A DNA stretch of 64,000 nt. Origin: Lingula anatina. Taxonomy: Eukaryota > Brachiopoda > Lingulata > Lingulida > Lingulidae. Where the stretch lies: the NCBI RefSeq assembly GCF_001039355.2, contig NW_019775766.1, positions 142,808 through 206,807 on the forward strand, given 5' to 3'. A model generated the notes under the pieces. It made no database searches. It was not told where the DNA came from and saw only the letters and a program-made list of their open reading frames with translations. The position numbers were made by a program, and so were the translations under genes. This document shows positions 47,701 through 52,256 of this stretch, piece by piece; positions within the stretch are counted from its first letter, which is position 1; every line of letters starts with the position of its first letter.

Positions 47701-48816
47701 CTGCAGGAGGAGATGGAGAGGAGGATGGAGCTGGAGGAACAGCTCAGCCAGGCTCAGCAACAGCTGGACCTCCAGCAGGAACAGCTAGGGTACACCAGAG
47801 AGGTAGGTTATAATCAGGGTGCCCACTAAAAAGGCAAGAAAGAGTGTTGTACTTTGGCCCTGTTCTGGGTCCTATTTCATGAAATGATTAGTCTCGGAAA
47901 GTCTGCCAATAATTATTTTTTTTAGTCAACCAAGTTTCATTTTATAAAGAAGATAAATGAAAATTCACTTTGACTAATGACGAAGTGGGCTGAGCATAGT
48001 TGACTATCCAAATATAGCAGTCTTAGCTAAGTCCAGGCCTTGAGACTGACAATACCACCAATATCTTATGAGTGTTTTACACTGCAGACTGAATACTGTT
48101 GTATATTATGTTTTCAGTTCACATTCAGTCAAGACATGGAACCTGAGGTGGATGAATATGGCAGAATTCTGGACACCAGGACACCAAATATAAGTAAGTT
48201 AGATATTTTTGATACATTGTAATATTTATTATTATAAATTATATATAATAAATGCATATTGATAGGTGATGGCAGTACAAGGAATAGACATTATTATGTG
48301 CATAAATTTACCATTTTAAACACTTGATACTTTATAAAGTTATTTTAGTAATAATGATATATTTGATTATTGATGACAGTTTGTGTTGTTTAAATATTAT
48401 ATTTGTTGCTATGCAGGTTTAACAAGTTTATTTCATTGATTAATTATTTACTTCCAGCGAGAAGAGCTTTGGGGACATGTAAGAGACTACAGCGCTGGTT
48501 TAATAGACAAAGGTAAAGTTCTGTGGCTTTATGGAAAAAATTTAGCTCTAAGTATATGCTGTAACAGTTCTTCTTGTAAATTGTGTGTGCGGGCATGTTT
48601 GCATGTGTGAAAGGAGACCTCTAACTTGTCTCTTCTTATTGCACACTAGTGTGAGTGCGTTCTTTTGTTCCTTTTACTCAGTCCTCATTACCTCCTCGTT
48701 TCAGTGTCTACCTGAGCCGAAGACTGAGGATGTATCCTCGCATGAGGAACATAGCCCTGTTATATGTGATACTGCTCCATGCTCTGCTGATAGCCTGTAT
48801 GTTTGGGCTGCTATGA
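3750..48816 (+). CDS. GOLGB1: Giantin / golgin subfamily B member 1 (whole gene, 27 coding exons)
   Basis: Coding exons: 3750-3806, 6337-6483, 7365-7460, 8401-8643, 9132-9218, 11053-11211, 11762-12676, 13142-13259, 15604-15755, 15945-16130, 16408-16537, 16817-16935, 17305-17466, 19037-36516, 36892-37229, 37639-37848, 38235-38390, 40113-43982, 44279-44503, 44954-45130, 45445-45720, 46054-46229, 47231-47269, 47637-47802, 48118-48193, 48458-48512, 48705-48816. All junction phases agree, giving about 8,641 residues if one A is removed from the run at 35723-35727. The start MWSRLSQAVQ recalls the MLSRLSG start of vertebrate giantin. Residues about 20-100 carry KLSKLKLQTKAKAKA, as in golgin N-termini. 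Nearly everything else is coiled coil rich in Glu, Gln, Lys and Leu, and the last 21 residues are a membrane segment ending in GLL. Giantin is a tail-anchored Golgi rim protein that tethers COPI vesicles and shapes cisternae. No GRIP domain is present, which argues against the GOLGA1/4 golgins. The length and the repeat array are unusual. The identity rests on both ends and the architecture. Confidence 0.88.
3845..4115 (+). repeat. Long purine-only tract with (GA)n microsatellite
   Basis: About 270 bases just after the exon 1 donor are nearly all A and G on the + strand, including an uninterrupted (GA)n run at about 3918-3953. On the other strand it reads as a Ser/Leu-rich open frame, which is an artefact of the simple repeat. 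Such mirror-like purine tracts can form triplex DNA. Confidence 0.85.
4116..6336 (+). other. Remainder of giantin intron 1
   Basis: This is intronic AT-rich DNA between the purine tract and coding exon 2. No open frame with splice sites and coiled-coil content is visible, and no repeat with clear ends. The 3' splice site at 6331-6336 is TTTCAG. Confidence 0.6.
6337..6483 (+). CDS. GOLGB1: Giantin coding exon 2 (residues 20-68)
   Basis: The exon is bounded by TTTCAG and GAG|gtaaaa, phase 0 at both ends. It begins PQGGEGQDTS and continues as coiled coil (LISQLKEMIRERDASLKTKE). The pattern matches the segment of human giantin just before its KLKL..KAK motif. Confidence 0.92.
7365..7460 (+). CDS. 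GOLGB1: Giantin coding exon 3 (residues 69-100)
   Basis: The exon is bounded by CCCTAG and AAG|gtgggc, phase 0, 32 codons. It contains NAKLSKLKLQTKAKAKAAQK, a lysine/alanine-rich helical segment that lines up with the conserved KIKKLKLHAKAK stretch near the start of vertebrate giantin. This is one of the best identity markers in the gene. Confidence 0.92.
8401..8643 (+). CDS. GOLGB1: Giantin coding exon 4 (residues 101-181)
   Basis: The exon is bounded by GTACAG and GAG|gtaaat, phase 0, 81 codons. An acidic linker (ADEESSGGDQ) leads into coiled coil with clear heptads (KVLVLKKKLDAKDKTITEKE). Confidence 0.92.
9132..9218 (+). CDS. GOLGB1: Giantin coding exon 5 (residues 182-210)
   Basis: The exon is bounded by TGCCAG and CAG|gtgggt, phase 0, 29 codons. 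It encodes a glycine/serine-rich linker (SSLLGSGSGEGSRQDQE) rather than coiled coil, a likely flexible joint. A G-rich minisatellite starts immediately at the donor. Confidence 0.85.
9219..9320 (+). repeat. G-rich minisatellite at the exon 5 donor
   Basis: The unit GGTGGGTGGCCAGGGGGGG is repeated twice and followed by more G-runs (GGGGTGGGGGGG, GGGTGGGGG). At least six runs of three or more G lie within about 100 bases, so the pre-mRNA could form a G-quadruplex next to the splice donor. The repeat also recreates GTGGGT, the donor hexamer. Confidence 0.8.
9321..11052 (+). other. Giantin intron 5, remainder
   Basis: The intron is AT-rich and contains a possible 18-base microexon at 9798-9815 and a poly-A run at about 10880-10899. 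Otherwise no coding or structured element is visible. Confidence 0.6.
9798..9815 (+). CDS. GOLGB1: Candidate in-frame 18-base microexon of giantin
   Basis: The sequence ACATCGGGGTGTTCTGAG is flanked by a strong pyrimidine-rich 3' splice site (TTTTTATCTTATCCAG) and a strong donor (GAG|gtaggt). Its length keeps phase 0 between exons 5 and 6 and would add Thr-Ser-Gly-Cys-Ser-Glu to the flexible linker region. It is not counted in the length given for the whole protein. Splice signals alone support it, so it may be a chance match. Confidence 0.35.
11053..11211 (+). CDS. GOLGB1: Giantin coding exon 6 (residues 211-263)
   Basis: The exon is bounded by ATCGCAG and CAG|gtacca, phase 0, 53 codons. 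It is highly charged coiled coil (KILELNQKILEQDQMVMDVQ). Confidence 0.92.
11294..11497. mobile_element. Intronic element with imperfect terminal inverted repeats
   Basis: The left end CATTCCCACATATTTTAGAT and the reverse complement of the right end (CATTCCCATAAAATTGGAT) are similar over about 28 bases; the element is about 204 bp with no coding capacity. It lies inside giantin intron 6. No target duplication could be fixed, so the transposon class is unknown. Confidence 0.5.
11762..12676 (+). CDS. GOLGB1: Giantin coding exon 7 (residues 264-568)
   Basis: The exon is bounded by GATTTCAG and CAG|gtaatg, phase 0, 305 codons. It is continuous coiled coil with recurring KEKEIAALKE and ESQKHFEDTL-type phrases; two neighbouring segments (ETQKYFEDHLEEKDKEIAAL and ESQKHFEDTLKEREEEISQL) are an internal duplication. 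Confidence 0.93.
13142..13259 (+). CDS. GOLGB1: Giantin coding exon 8 (residues 569-608)
   Basis: The 3' splice site is TTATCCAG and the donor CAAG|gtgaag, leaving phase 1. A second donor six bases downstream (GAAG|gtcaaa) would keep the frame and add two codons. Coiled coil (RLQQQIAEVEEEKGNLQL). Confidence 0.88.
13260..15603 (+). other. Giantin intron 8
   Basis: This 2.3-kb AT-rich intron contains a degenerate CA-rich stretch (about 13795-13850) and a local direct repeat TTACTAGTGTGTAA at about 14941-14969. No coding exon or mobile element is evident. Confidence 0.6.
15604..15755 (+). CDS. GOLGB1: Giantin coding exon 9 (residues 608-658)
   Basis: The 3' splice site is CATTGCAG and the donor CAG|gtatga. 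The first two bases complete a Glu codon split with exon 8. It reads EELQKKTAELEQELS onward and is coiled coil. Confidence 0.9.
15945..16130 (+). CDS. GOLGB1: Giantin coding exon 10 (residues 659-720)
   Basis: The exon is bounded by TTCTTCAG and ATG|gtgagc, phase 0, 62 codons. Coiled coil (DQKTFDEAREELVKKLQTEL). Confidence 0.92.
16408..16537 (+). CDS. GOLGB1: Giantin coding exon 11 (residues 721-764)
   Basis: The exon is bounded by CTCCCTAG and GAAA|gtaatt, ending in phase 1. Coiled coil (LAMTEKLTDLTQRLHDAEQ). Confidence 0.9.
16817..16935 (+). CDS. GOLGB1: Giantin coding exon 12 (residues 764-803)
   Basis: The 3' splice site is CATTCCAG and the donor AAG|gtagtg. The first two bases complete a Ser codon split with exon 11. 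Coiled coil (LEVDKQSLEAAVVQLKEQ) with one proline. Confidence 0.9.
17305..17466 (+). CDS. GOLGB1: Giantin coding exon 13 (residues 804-857)
   Basis: The exon is bounded by CCCAAAG and AAG|gtatgt, phase 0, 54 codons. Coiled coil (ELKDEINRILQQLNETENA). Confidence 0.92.
17467..19036 (+). other. Giantin intron 13
   Basis: This 1.57-kb AT-rich intron precedes the giant exon. No supported coding segment, structured RNA or mobile element is visible. Confidence 0.65.
19037..36516 (+). CDS. GOLGB1: Giantin coding exon 14, giant coiled-coil exon of about 17.5 kb (residues 858-6684)
   Basis: The 3' splice site is CCTTGCAG at 19031-19036 and the donor is CTGCAAG|gtaaac, phase 1. The exon is open from 19037 to a TGA at 35735-35737, and a second frame then carries coiled coil without a break to 36516. 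Removing one A from AAAAA at 35723-35727 joins the two as ...EELK-MAVDHAKKLHDIVSEK. The encoded 5,826 residues are almost pure coiled coil, very rich in Glu, Gln, Lys, Leu and Ser, with few Cys, Trp or Pro. Residues about 4636-5775 are the 57-residue tandem array. The parts before it contain older, diverged duplications. No catalytic motif or membrane segment is seen. The length should give a rod of hundreds of nanometres if fully helical, which is an estimate from helix geometry and not a measurement. Confidence 0.9.
25888..27590 (+). repeat. Older diverged tandem duplication in the giant exon (period about 426 residues)
   Basis: The stretch around 25990-26330 (KQNEQIGENS...LSKSQENAKTLEDILAKQR...SGDEKDQTI) aligns in order with the stretch around 27268-27600 (KQHLKIEENN...LSKSKGVCKTLEDQLAELR...SGDEKGQTI) at an offset of 1278 bases. 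Similarity is moderate at protein level, so this duplication is much older than the 684-bp array. A separate diverged pair occurs at about 29276-29740 and 29840-30290 (LKQQLEDANMKLVSLTEN and LKQQLEENSMRMVALSEE). Confidence 0.65.
30371..33790 (+). repeat. Twenty consecutive 171-bp (57-residue) repeats, partly as a 684-bp higher-order repeat
   Basis: Units start with EEK-x-x-LI-x-QLT-E/D-x-Q at 30371, 30542, 30713, 30884, 31055, 31226 and then every 171 bases to 33620, with no insertion or deletion between units. Four unit types can be told apart: A (KDTLIAQLTELQQQ...GKSSEE), B (KDLLIQQLTDLQQQM...ARVTSEE), C (KEMLINQLSEVQQ...ETGMSSEE) and D (KGLLI.QLTDLQEQV...FQDLLDQK). They run D-A-B-D, then ABCD three times from 31397, then A and a C-like unit. 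Identical phases at 31397, 32081, 32765 and 33449 give the 684-bp period. Confidence 0.95.
35721..35740 (+). other. Apparent +1 frameshift at AAAAA in the giant exon
   Basis: As given, CTC-AAA-AAT-GGC-TGT-TGA stops the frame. With four A the reading becomes CTC-AAA-ATG-GCT-GTT-GAT and coiled coil continues for a further 790 bases to a good donor. A homopolymer error in the assembly is the simplest cause; a real allele or ribosomal frameshift cannot be excluded. No splice-sized intron could bridge it. Confidence 0.85.
36517..36891 (+). other. Giantin intron 14
   Basis: A 375-bp AT-rich intron with GT-AG ends (gtaaac ... TTCAAG). No feature is seen inside. Confidence 0.7.
36892..37229 (+). CDS. 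GOLGB1: Giantin coding exon 15 with four 21-residue repeats (residues 6684-6796)
   Basis: The exon starts after ATTCAAG, completing a Gly codon split with exon 14, and ends ATG|gtaagt in phase 0. From about 36949 the phrase QLQESASQVE-x-LQ...QYEG occurs in four 63-bp units. The first three are closely similar (ESASQVEGLQARLAQYEG, ESASQVENLQGRLAQYEG, ESASQVENLQGTVTQYEH) and the fourth is diverged (ASTGQIQTLQNTAAQYER). Twenty-one residues are exactly three heptads, so this array keeps the coiled-coil phase. Confidence 0.92.
37639..37848 (+). CDS. GOLGB1: Giantin coding exon 16 with Pro-rich hinge (residues 6797-6866)
   Basis: The exon is bounded by CTTCGTAG and CAG|gtgctc, phase 0, 70 codons. 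The first 24 residues are proline-rich with SP and TP pairs (RSPPPGRTPSPRTPPLAQSP), the clearest break in the rod and a possible target for proline-directed kinases. Coiled coil resumes with VYRDRVIALEVMIQQREYYL. In human giantin a less regular Ser/Pro stretch also occurs late in the protein, but I cannot claim direct homology. Confidence 0.9.
38235..38390 (+). CDS. GOLGB1: Giantin coding exon 17 (residues 6867-6918)
   Basis: The exon is bounded by CACCCCCAG and CAG|gtgaat, phase 0, 52 codons. Basic coiled coil (KSKQIQKQRDELKQKLKQ). A (GTTT)n microsatellite follows in the intron at about 38398-38424. Confidence 0.92.
38391..40112 (+). other. Giantin intron 17
   Basis: A 1.7-kb AT-rich intron beginning with a (GTTT)n microsatellite. 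No coding exon or mobile element is recognised. Confidence 0.65.
40113..43982 (+). CDS. GOLGB1: Giantin coding exon 18 (residues 6919-8208)
   Basis: The exon is bounded by TCCCTAG and CAG|gtacat, phase 0, 1,290 codons. Continuous coiled coil. Local duplications include SLRDQHAALAEEHGKMLE (about 40765) and SLRSQHAALVEEHGRTLQ (about 40921), 52 residues apart. Near 42,430-42,500 a segment VKSKLESTEAKAQKMLVKLK followed by AFKGKN resembles the KKLQ...KKA-type basic segments spaced along vertebrate giantin. Confidence 0.93.
44279..44503 (+). CDS. GOLGB1: Giantin coding exon 19 (residues 8209-8283)
   Basis: The exon is bounded by TTTTCTAG and CAG|gttggg, phase 0, 75 codons. Gln-rich coiled coil (ALQQEQKHMKLERETLQQQQ). 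Confidence 0.92.
44504..44953 (+). repeat. Giantin intron 19 with (ATTT)n microsatellite
   Basis: The intron contains about fourteen uninterrupted ATTT units (about 44743-44799) and, just after, a direct repeat of GATCATTCTTCA. Nothing else is seen. Confidence 0.9.
44954..45130 (+). CDS. GOLGB1: Giantin coding exon 20 (residues 8284-8342)
   Basis: The exon is bounded by ATTTTCAG and CAG|gtacag, phase 0, 59 codons. Coiled coil (LQEQLTRLRGEKDQLHQEVE). Confidence 0.92.
45445..45720 (+). CDS. GOLGB1: Giantin coding exon 21, Gln-rich (residues 8343-8434)
   Basis: The 3' splice site is TGTGTCAG. The exon must end at AAG|gcgagt to keep phase 0 with exon 22, so the intron is GC-AG. The second half is nearly half glutamine (QQLYTQHQQLQQQYQQMEQL and similar) in a regular heptad pattern. 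Using the nearby GT (GCGA|gtatat) would bring a stop codon into frame in exon 22. Confidence 0.85.
45721..46053 (+). other. GC-AG intron 21 of giantin
   Basis: The donor reads AAG|gcgagt and the acceptor ACTCTCCAG. GC-AG introns are a small known class processed by the major spliceosome. A run of eleven C lies about 55 bases before the acceptor (45988-45998). Confidence 0.7.
46054..46229 (+). CDS. GOLGB1: Giantin coding exon 22, non-coiled linker (residues 8435-8493)
   Basis: The exon is bounded by CTCTCCAG and AAGAG|gttagt, ending in phase 2. It encodes a low-coil, polar linker (APVLQPTLEVDSHKRAP, SMSQLEPQGSSTPQNMST) followed by an acidic piece (FMEEVDYAEIHTMAKR), comparable in position to the loosely structured stretch before the last helix of vertebrate giantin. 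Confidence 0.88.
46230..47230 (+). other. Giantin intron 22
   Basis: A 1-kb AT-rich intron with a short TG-rich stretch (about 46732-46772). No coding segment is recognised. Confidence 0.65.
47231..47269 (+). CDS. GOLGB1: Giantin coding exon 23, 39 bases (residues 8493-8506)
   Basis: The exon is bounded by GTTTTTAG and GAGAC|gtgagt. Split codons on both sides fit exons 22 and 24 (phase 2 to phase 2). It encodes ESVVDGSGVVTE. Confidence 0.8.
47637..47802 (+). CDS. GOLGB1: Giantin coding exon 24 (residues 8506-8561)
   Basis: The exon is bounded by AATTTCCAG and GAG|gtaggt. It encodes a final coiled coil (ALSKHLQEEMERRMELEEQL) that corresponds in place and composition to the last helix of human giantin (LEEERDQR...ALSVAEEQIRRL). 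Confidence 0.92.
48118..48193 (+). CDS. GOLGB1: Giantin coding exon 25 (residues 8562-8587)
   Basis: The exon is bounded by GTTTTCAG and ATAA|gtaagt, ending in phase 1. It encodes a polar acidic linker (FTFSQDMEPEVDEYGRILD) between the last coil and the basic pre-membrane segment. Confidence 0.85.
48458..48512 (+). CDS. GOLGB1: Giantin coding exon 26 (residues 8587-8605)
   Basis: The exon is bounded by ACTTCCAG and CAAAG|gtaaag, with split codons fitting both neighbours. It encodes a basic segment (RRALGTCKRLQRWFNRQ) similar to the RRTRSGVGWKRVL stretch just before the membrane anchor in vertebrate giantin. Confidence 0.88.
48705..48816 (+). CDS. GOLGB1: Giantin last coding exon: C-terminal membrane anchor (residues 8605-8641)
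   Basis: The 3' splice site is CGTTTCAG. The exon encodes VYLSRRLRMYPRMRN and then 21 hydrophobic residues (from IALLYVILLH to the end, with a Cys and a Gly near the C-terminus) and a TGA. A basic flank followed by a membrane segment at the extreme C-terminus makes a tail-anchored topology, with the rod in the cytosol. The Y..-L-H-LL-C-G-L pattern matches the end of human giantin and identifies the gene. Confidence 0.93.
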
Positions 48817-50060
48817 TGACGTCAAGGGAATGTTTCTTTACTTAGCCAATTACTATGTTTGTATGTTGAGGTAGTAACAAGAATTGTGAATGTAGTCAGT
48901 TTATCATATAAAGATGATCAGGTAAGCAAGTGGCACATATTCATTACCAATATTTTAGTGCAATAAATGTAATATTTTGAATAATTTGCAACATGAAAGG
49001 AATATCATTGTGTCAAGCTGCATTTTTCTCCAGAGCCATCAGGTCTTAGTGTTTCCAGACAGGTTGTAAGATCATCATTGTACATTCTCCTCTGTTGAAT
49101 TGGCTACATTGACAGGTGACAAGCATTTGTCAATGTTGCATTCTGAAAACTACTGTCACATTTCCCTAATGTTTCCATAATATTGCTTGTAGATTTCTTC
49201 TTTGTGAAATGATAGTAATTCCTCCAGTAATTAAGAGAAACACACCTTGTGTTGTTGTTATCACTGATTGATTACACATCAACAGTAAGAGAGGTGACAA
49301 AAAGACAACATAATTGATTTAGACTTTTAATGGAAAATGTTTATTTTAAAGGAAAAAACAATGTTGTAAGTAGCTAGATAATTTTAATGCTTTCCTTGAT
49401 GAAGTAGAGATCAAGGATAGTTGCTTCACATTAAGTTGTGATATGTAGATATATTCTTTAGACATAAACCTTGTGCCTTCATGTTGGTTAACTTGCAACT
49501 TATCAGTGTCACATCCTATTAAACTTATTCAGTTTTGGCCATGCTTTAAGGCTTGTTAAATGGGTCACGGTGATTATTTTTCAGTGGAAAAATGAGACGT
49601 GGATTTTTTATGTATTGCGCACAGACAGATTGGGAAAACATTCCGTGTCACAAATATCATTTAGGATGTCATATCTCTCATTGTCTTCCTTGACATAAAA
49701 CTATACAGAATTAGTATTCAGTATTAGGTTTAGCAAAGTTGCATGGGTTATTTTTTTCTGTGAATTTTAATTCACTGGTTGTGGTATATTGGTGCTTTTT
49801 TACTAATTTGTTCATAACTGTTGAAGTTCAGAGTCTAGATATTCAAGTGTTAAGTAATCTGCGTGTTGAAAATAGATATGTTGGGCAGTGTCATTAATAT
49901 TTAAAAATTCATGTTTCAGCTGGTGAAGAACTTATCATGGGATGTATATATAATCAGTGCAGCTATTATCTTTGTATATAAATGTACATAAAACAGTGGG
50001 TTAGTGCAACTACATTTTTTCATTAAAAATTGTCTGAAATAAATTGACAAATTTATCTGC
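48817..50060 (+). other. Giantin 3' untranslated region (probable)
   Basis: No protein-coding frame follows the stop. AATAAA occurs at 48962-48967 (possible early site) and at 50038-50043, the latter following a long AT-rich stretch. I take about 50.06 kb as the likely 3' end. The exact cleavage site cannot be seen. Confidence 0.5.
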
Positions 50061-51150
50061 ATGCAGTAATTTCCAGATTGTAGGAACGCTAGGTTCTAGT
50101 TTTAAGGAAGAATGATTTTAAATCATTAGATAGGTGCAATTAAACTAAACTGAAAAACTGATTCCTTTTCTCCTAGAACAGTGTCAATCTTGCTCATTGT
50201 TTGGTGCAAAGTTTGCTATCTACTTATATGTCTATGCCATCTAATTGAATGCTTGGAGAAAACTGGTTCTCTGGCATTCAAAACTGGTGCTATGTTCACT
50301 AATACAAGGGTCAGTATTTAGATGAATAACGTGACTTGCATGGATTTGATAAGTATAAGTCAACTTTTCTGGATTGTAAAATTGAAACAATTTAATGTTA
50401 TTGTTACAAAACTAGAAAGAGAATTGAATGATTTTTATCTGACCCAAGAAATACTAATTAGGTGAGAAAAAAACTAATTTAAATAAAATGTATTCTTCTT
50501 AACTGTTAGATTGTTGAGTTTTAATTTAGACTTTTTAAAATTAAAAATTTTATTTGTCCGTGTAATGTTATGGCTACTAGTTTACAAAGAGCATGCCACA
50601 ACAGGGGTAGACGGAAGTCATCTTCTGAGTCTTTCACAAGATGGTTAGAATTTTTTGGATTTACATTGATGGGTATCTAATTGTTTGTCTGAAGACAGTC
50701 CAAAATGGAGGATGGTTCAACAAAGATAACTGGAAAACTGTCGGAAAATATCTCTGGATTCACCCCTGAACAAGATCATTACAAGTAGTTGGACTCTGGG
50801 AGTGCCATTAGTCTGTATACAATTACTGTTCACCTCAAGTTTTCTTAAATGCTGCTTGTTAAAGTGCCTTTACAACTTTTGTGCCATGTTAGCCAGTCAA
50901 AAAAGTTGGCATCCACACCTACCTTATGACTTGATCCCTTTACCTTTTTAAGAATGGGGAGAAAAAGACAGCTGCATCTAGCCTACAGGCTTAGGAATTA
51001 TATATGTGTGAGCAAAATAATTATTAGATAAAAATAAAAATTGCTTTGTAAAAAAAAATCACTGCAGATGAAGGCACTAGAACGTGTGGATCTTTAAGAA
51101 GATTCAGAAAAGAAAACTTAACTCCTTTATAAATAAGCAAAACTGCAATA
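50061..51150. other. Intergenic DNA between convergent giantin and CARF genes
   Basis: About 1.1 kb contains a MITE copy (50602-50768) and otherwise AT-rich DNA with no supported gene. Confidence 0.6.
50602..50768 (-). mobile_element. Short inverted-repeat element (MITE), CAGGGG...CCCCTG ends, copy 2
   Basis: It starts CAGGGGTAGACGG and ends GGATTCACCCCTG. Its reverse complement aligns end to end with 3367-3538, so it is the same family in the opposite orientation. It has no coding capacity. Flanking bases show no clear target duplication. Confidence 0.7.
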
Positions 51151-52173
51151 CAAACAAGTTCATTGAAAACTTCTTCTTTATTCCATTTTATCAAAGTACA
51201 ACTTACAACAGGATTACAACATAAAAACAAAATGAAGGAATGAAGTTGCCTTCAAGAAAAAGAAACAAAAACATTCCATAGGAAGTTGTTCTGGCTGGTC
51301 TATTAAAATCTGGTTTTTTATTAAAACACTAGAAAATTCTGTGCATTTATTATTTAACTACCACTAACAATTCCATACATTAGTTTTTTAATTTGCAGCA
51401 TAAATTGTGCAACACCATATTCAAGCAAATCAGTGCAGTGTGAGTCTCTTTCTTAAAAAGAGTTGTAAAAACCATTGTCTCCCAGAAAAATAAACCAAGA
51501 TAAAAATCAAACAACAGTATTATCAGGCCAGCTGATGATGAAGTTTCTGACAAATTGTCATAACACATTCTTGAAAGAACTACCTGCAGTTTTCGCTGGT
51601 GTCCTAATGAAACCAACAAACACTGCACTATGTGAGGTACACTAACTAACTAGAGTAATTCTACAAGGTCCAGCAATGAAATTATTATTCACAAAAATAT
51701 AAAACCCTGTCTGAGTAGGTTAGTTCACGAGTAAAAAGAGAAAAACTTATAAAGGAGCTCTCTATCTTCATGCCTGGTATATACATTTCCATAACTCCTA
51801 ACAGTCTAACAAGTTAGAAAGAATCTCTGTCACTTTGGTAAGAAATTAGTAGACAACAGATCTTCAACATGAAACCCCTGGCACCCCACGTGACAGACAC
51901 TGGCCAGTAAAATATCACATACAGAGAATGTGGTTGTACAACCCTGGGGTCACTGGTCTCCTGGGTCAAAGGTTAAAGGTCAGTACTGGCTGATCTAGGT
52001 CAAGGCCTCTGATCCAGTTACCCATGTCAAATGTCAACAATGACCAGGAAGTTCTACAGTTGTCTCATGTCACCACAAACTGCCATAACAGACTTTGTTG
52101 ACGTCACTGACGAAGCAACTTCTCACCAAAAAGTGTGGTTACTGGGCAATCCACCTCCCTATAGAGGTCACTA
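51150..52173 (-). other. CARF 3' untranslated region (probable)
   Basis: This stretch lies downstream of the CARF stop codon on the - strand. An AATAAA on that strand sits at 51177-51182 and is the likely poly(A) signal. No other coding exon is seen. Confidence 0.5.
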
Positions 52174-52256
52174 CTAGCACTGGTCTTCTGAAGTCTGGAT
52201 CTCCATTGTCTCTGTGATCACTGTCCCTGTGTTCTCCTGGGATTCTTCTGTCTGGT
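52174..52256 (-). CDS. CARF: CARF coding exon 12 (residues 618-644)
   Basis: It follows TCATTTCAG on the - strand and completes an Asp codon split with exon 11, then reads [20 protein letters not shown] to a TAG at 52176-52174. If exon 11 were not spliced, the frame would end five codons later (after GTETS), so an alternative shorter C-terminus is possible. Confidence 0.8.
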
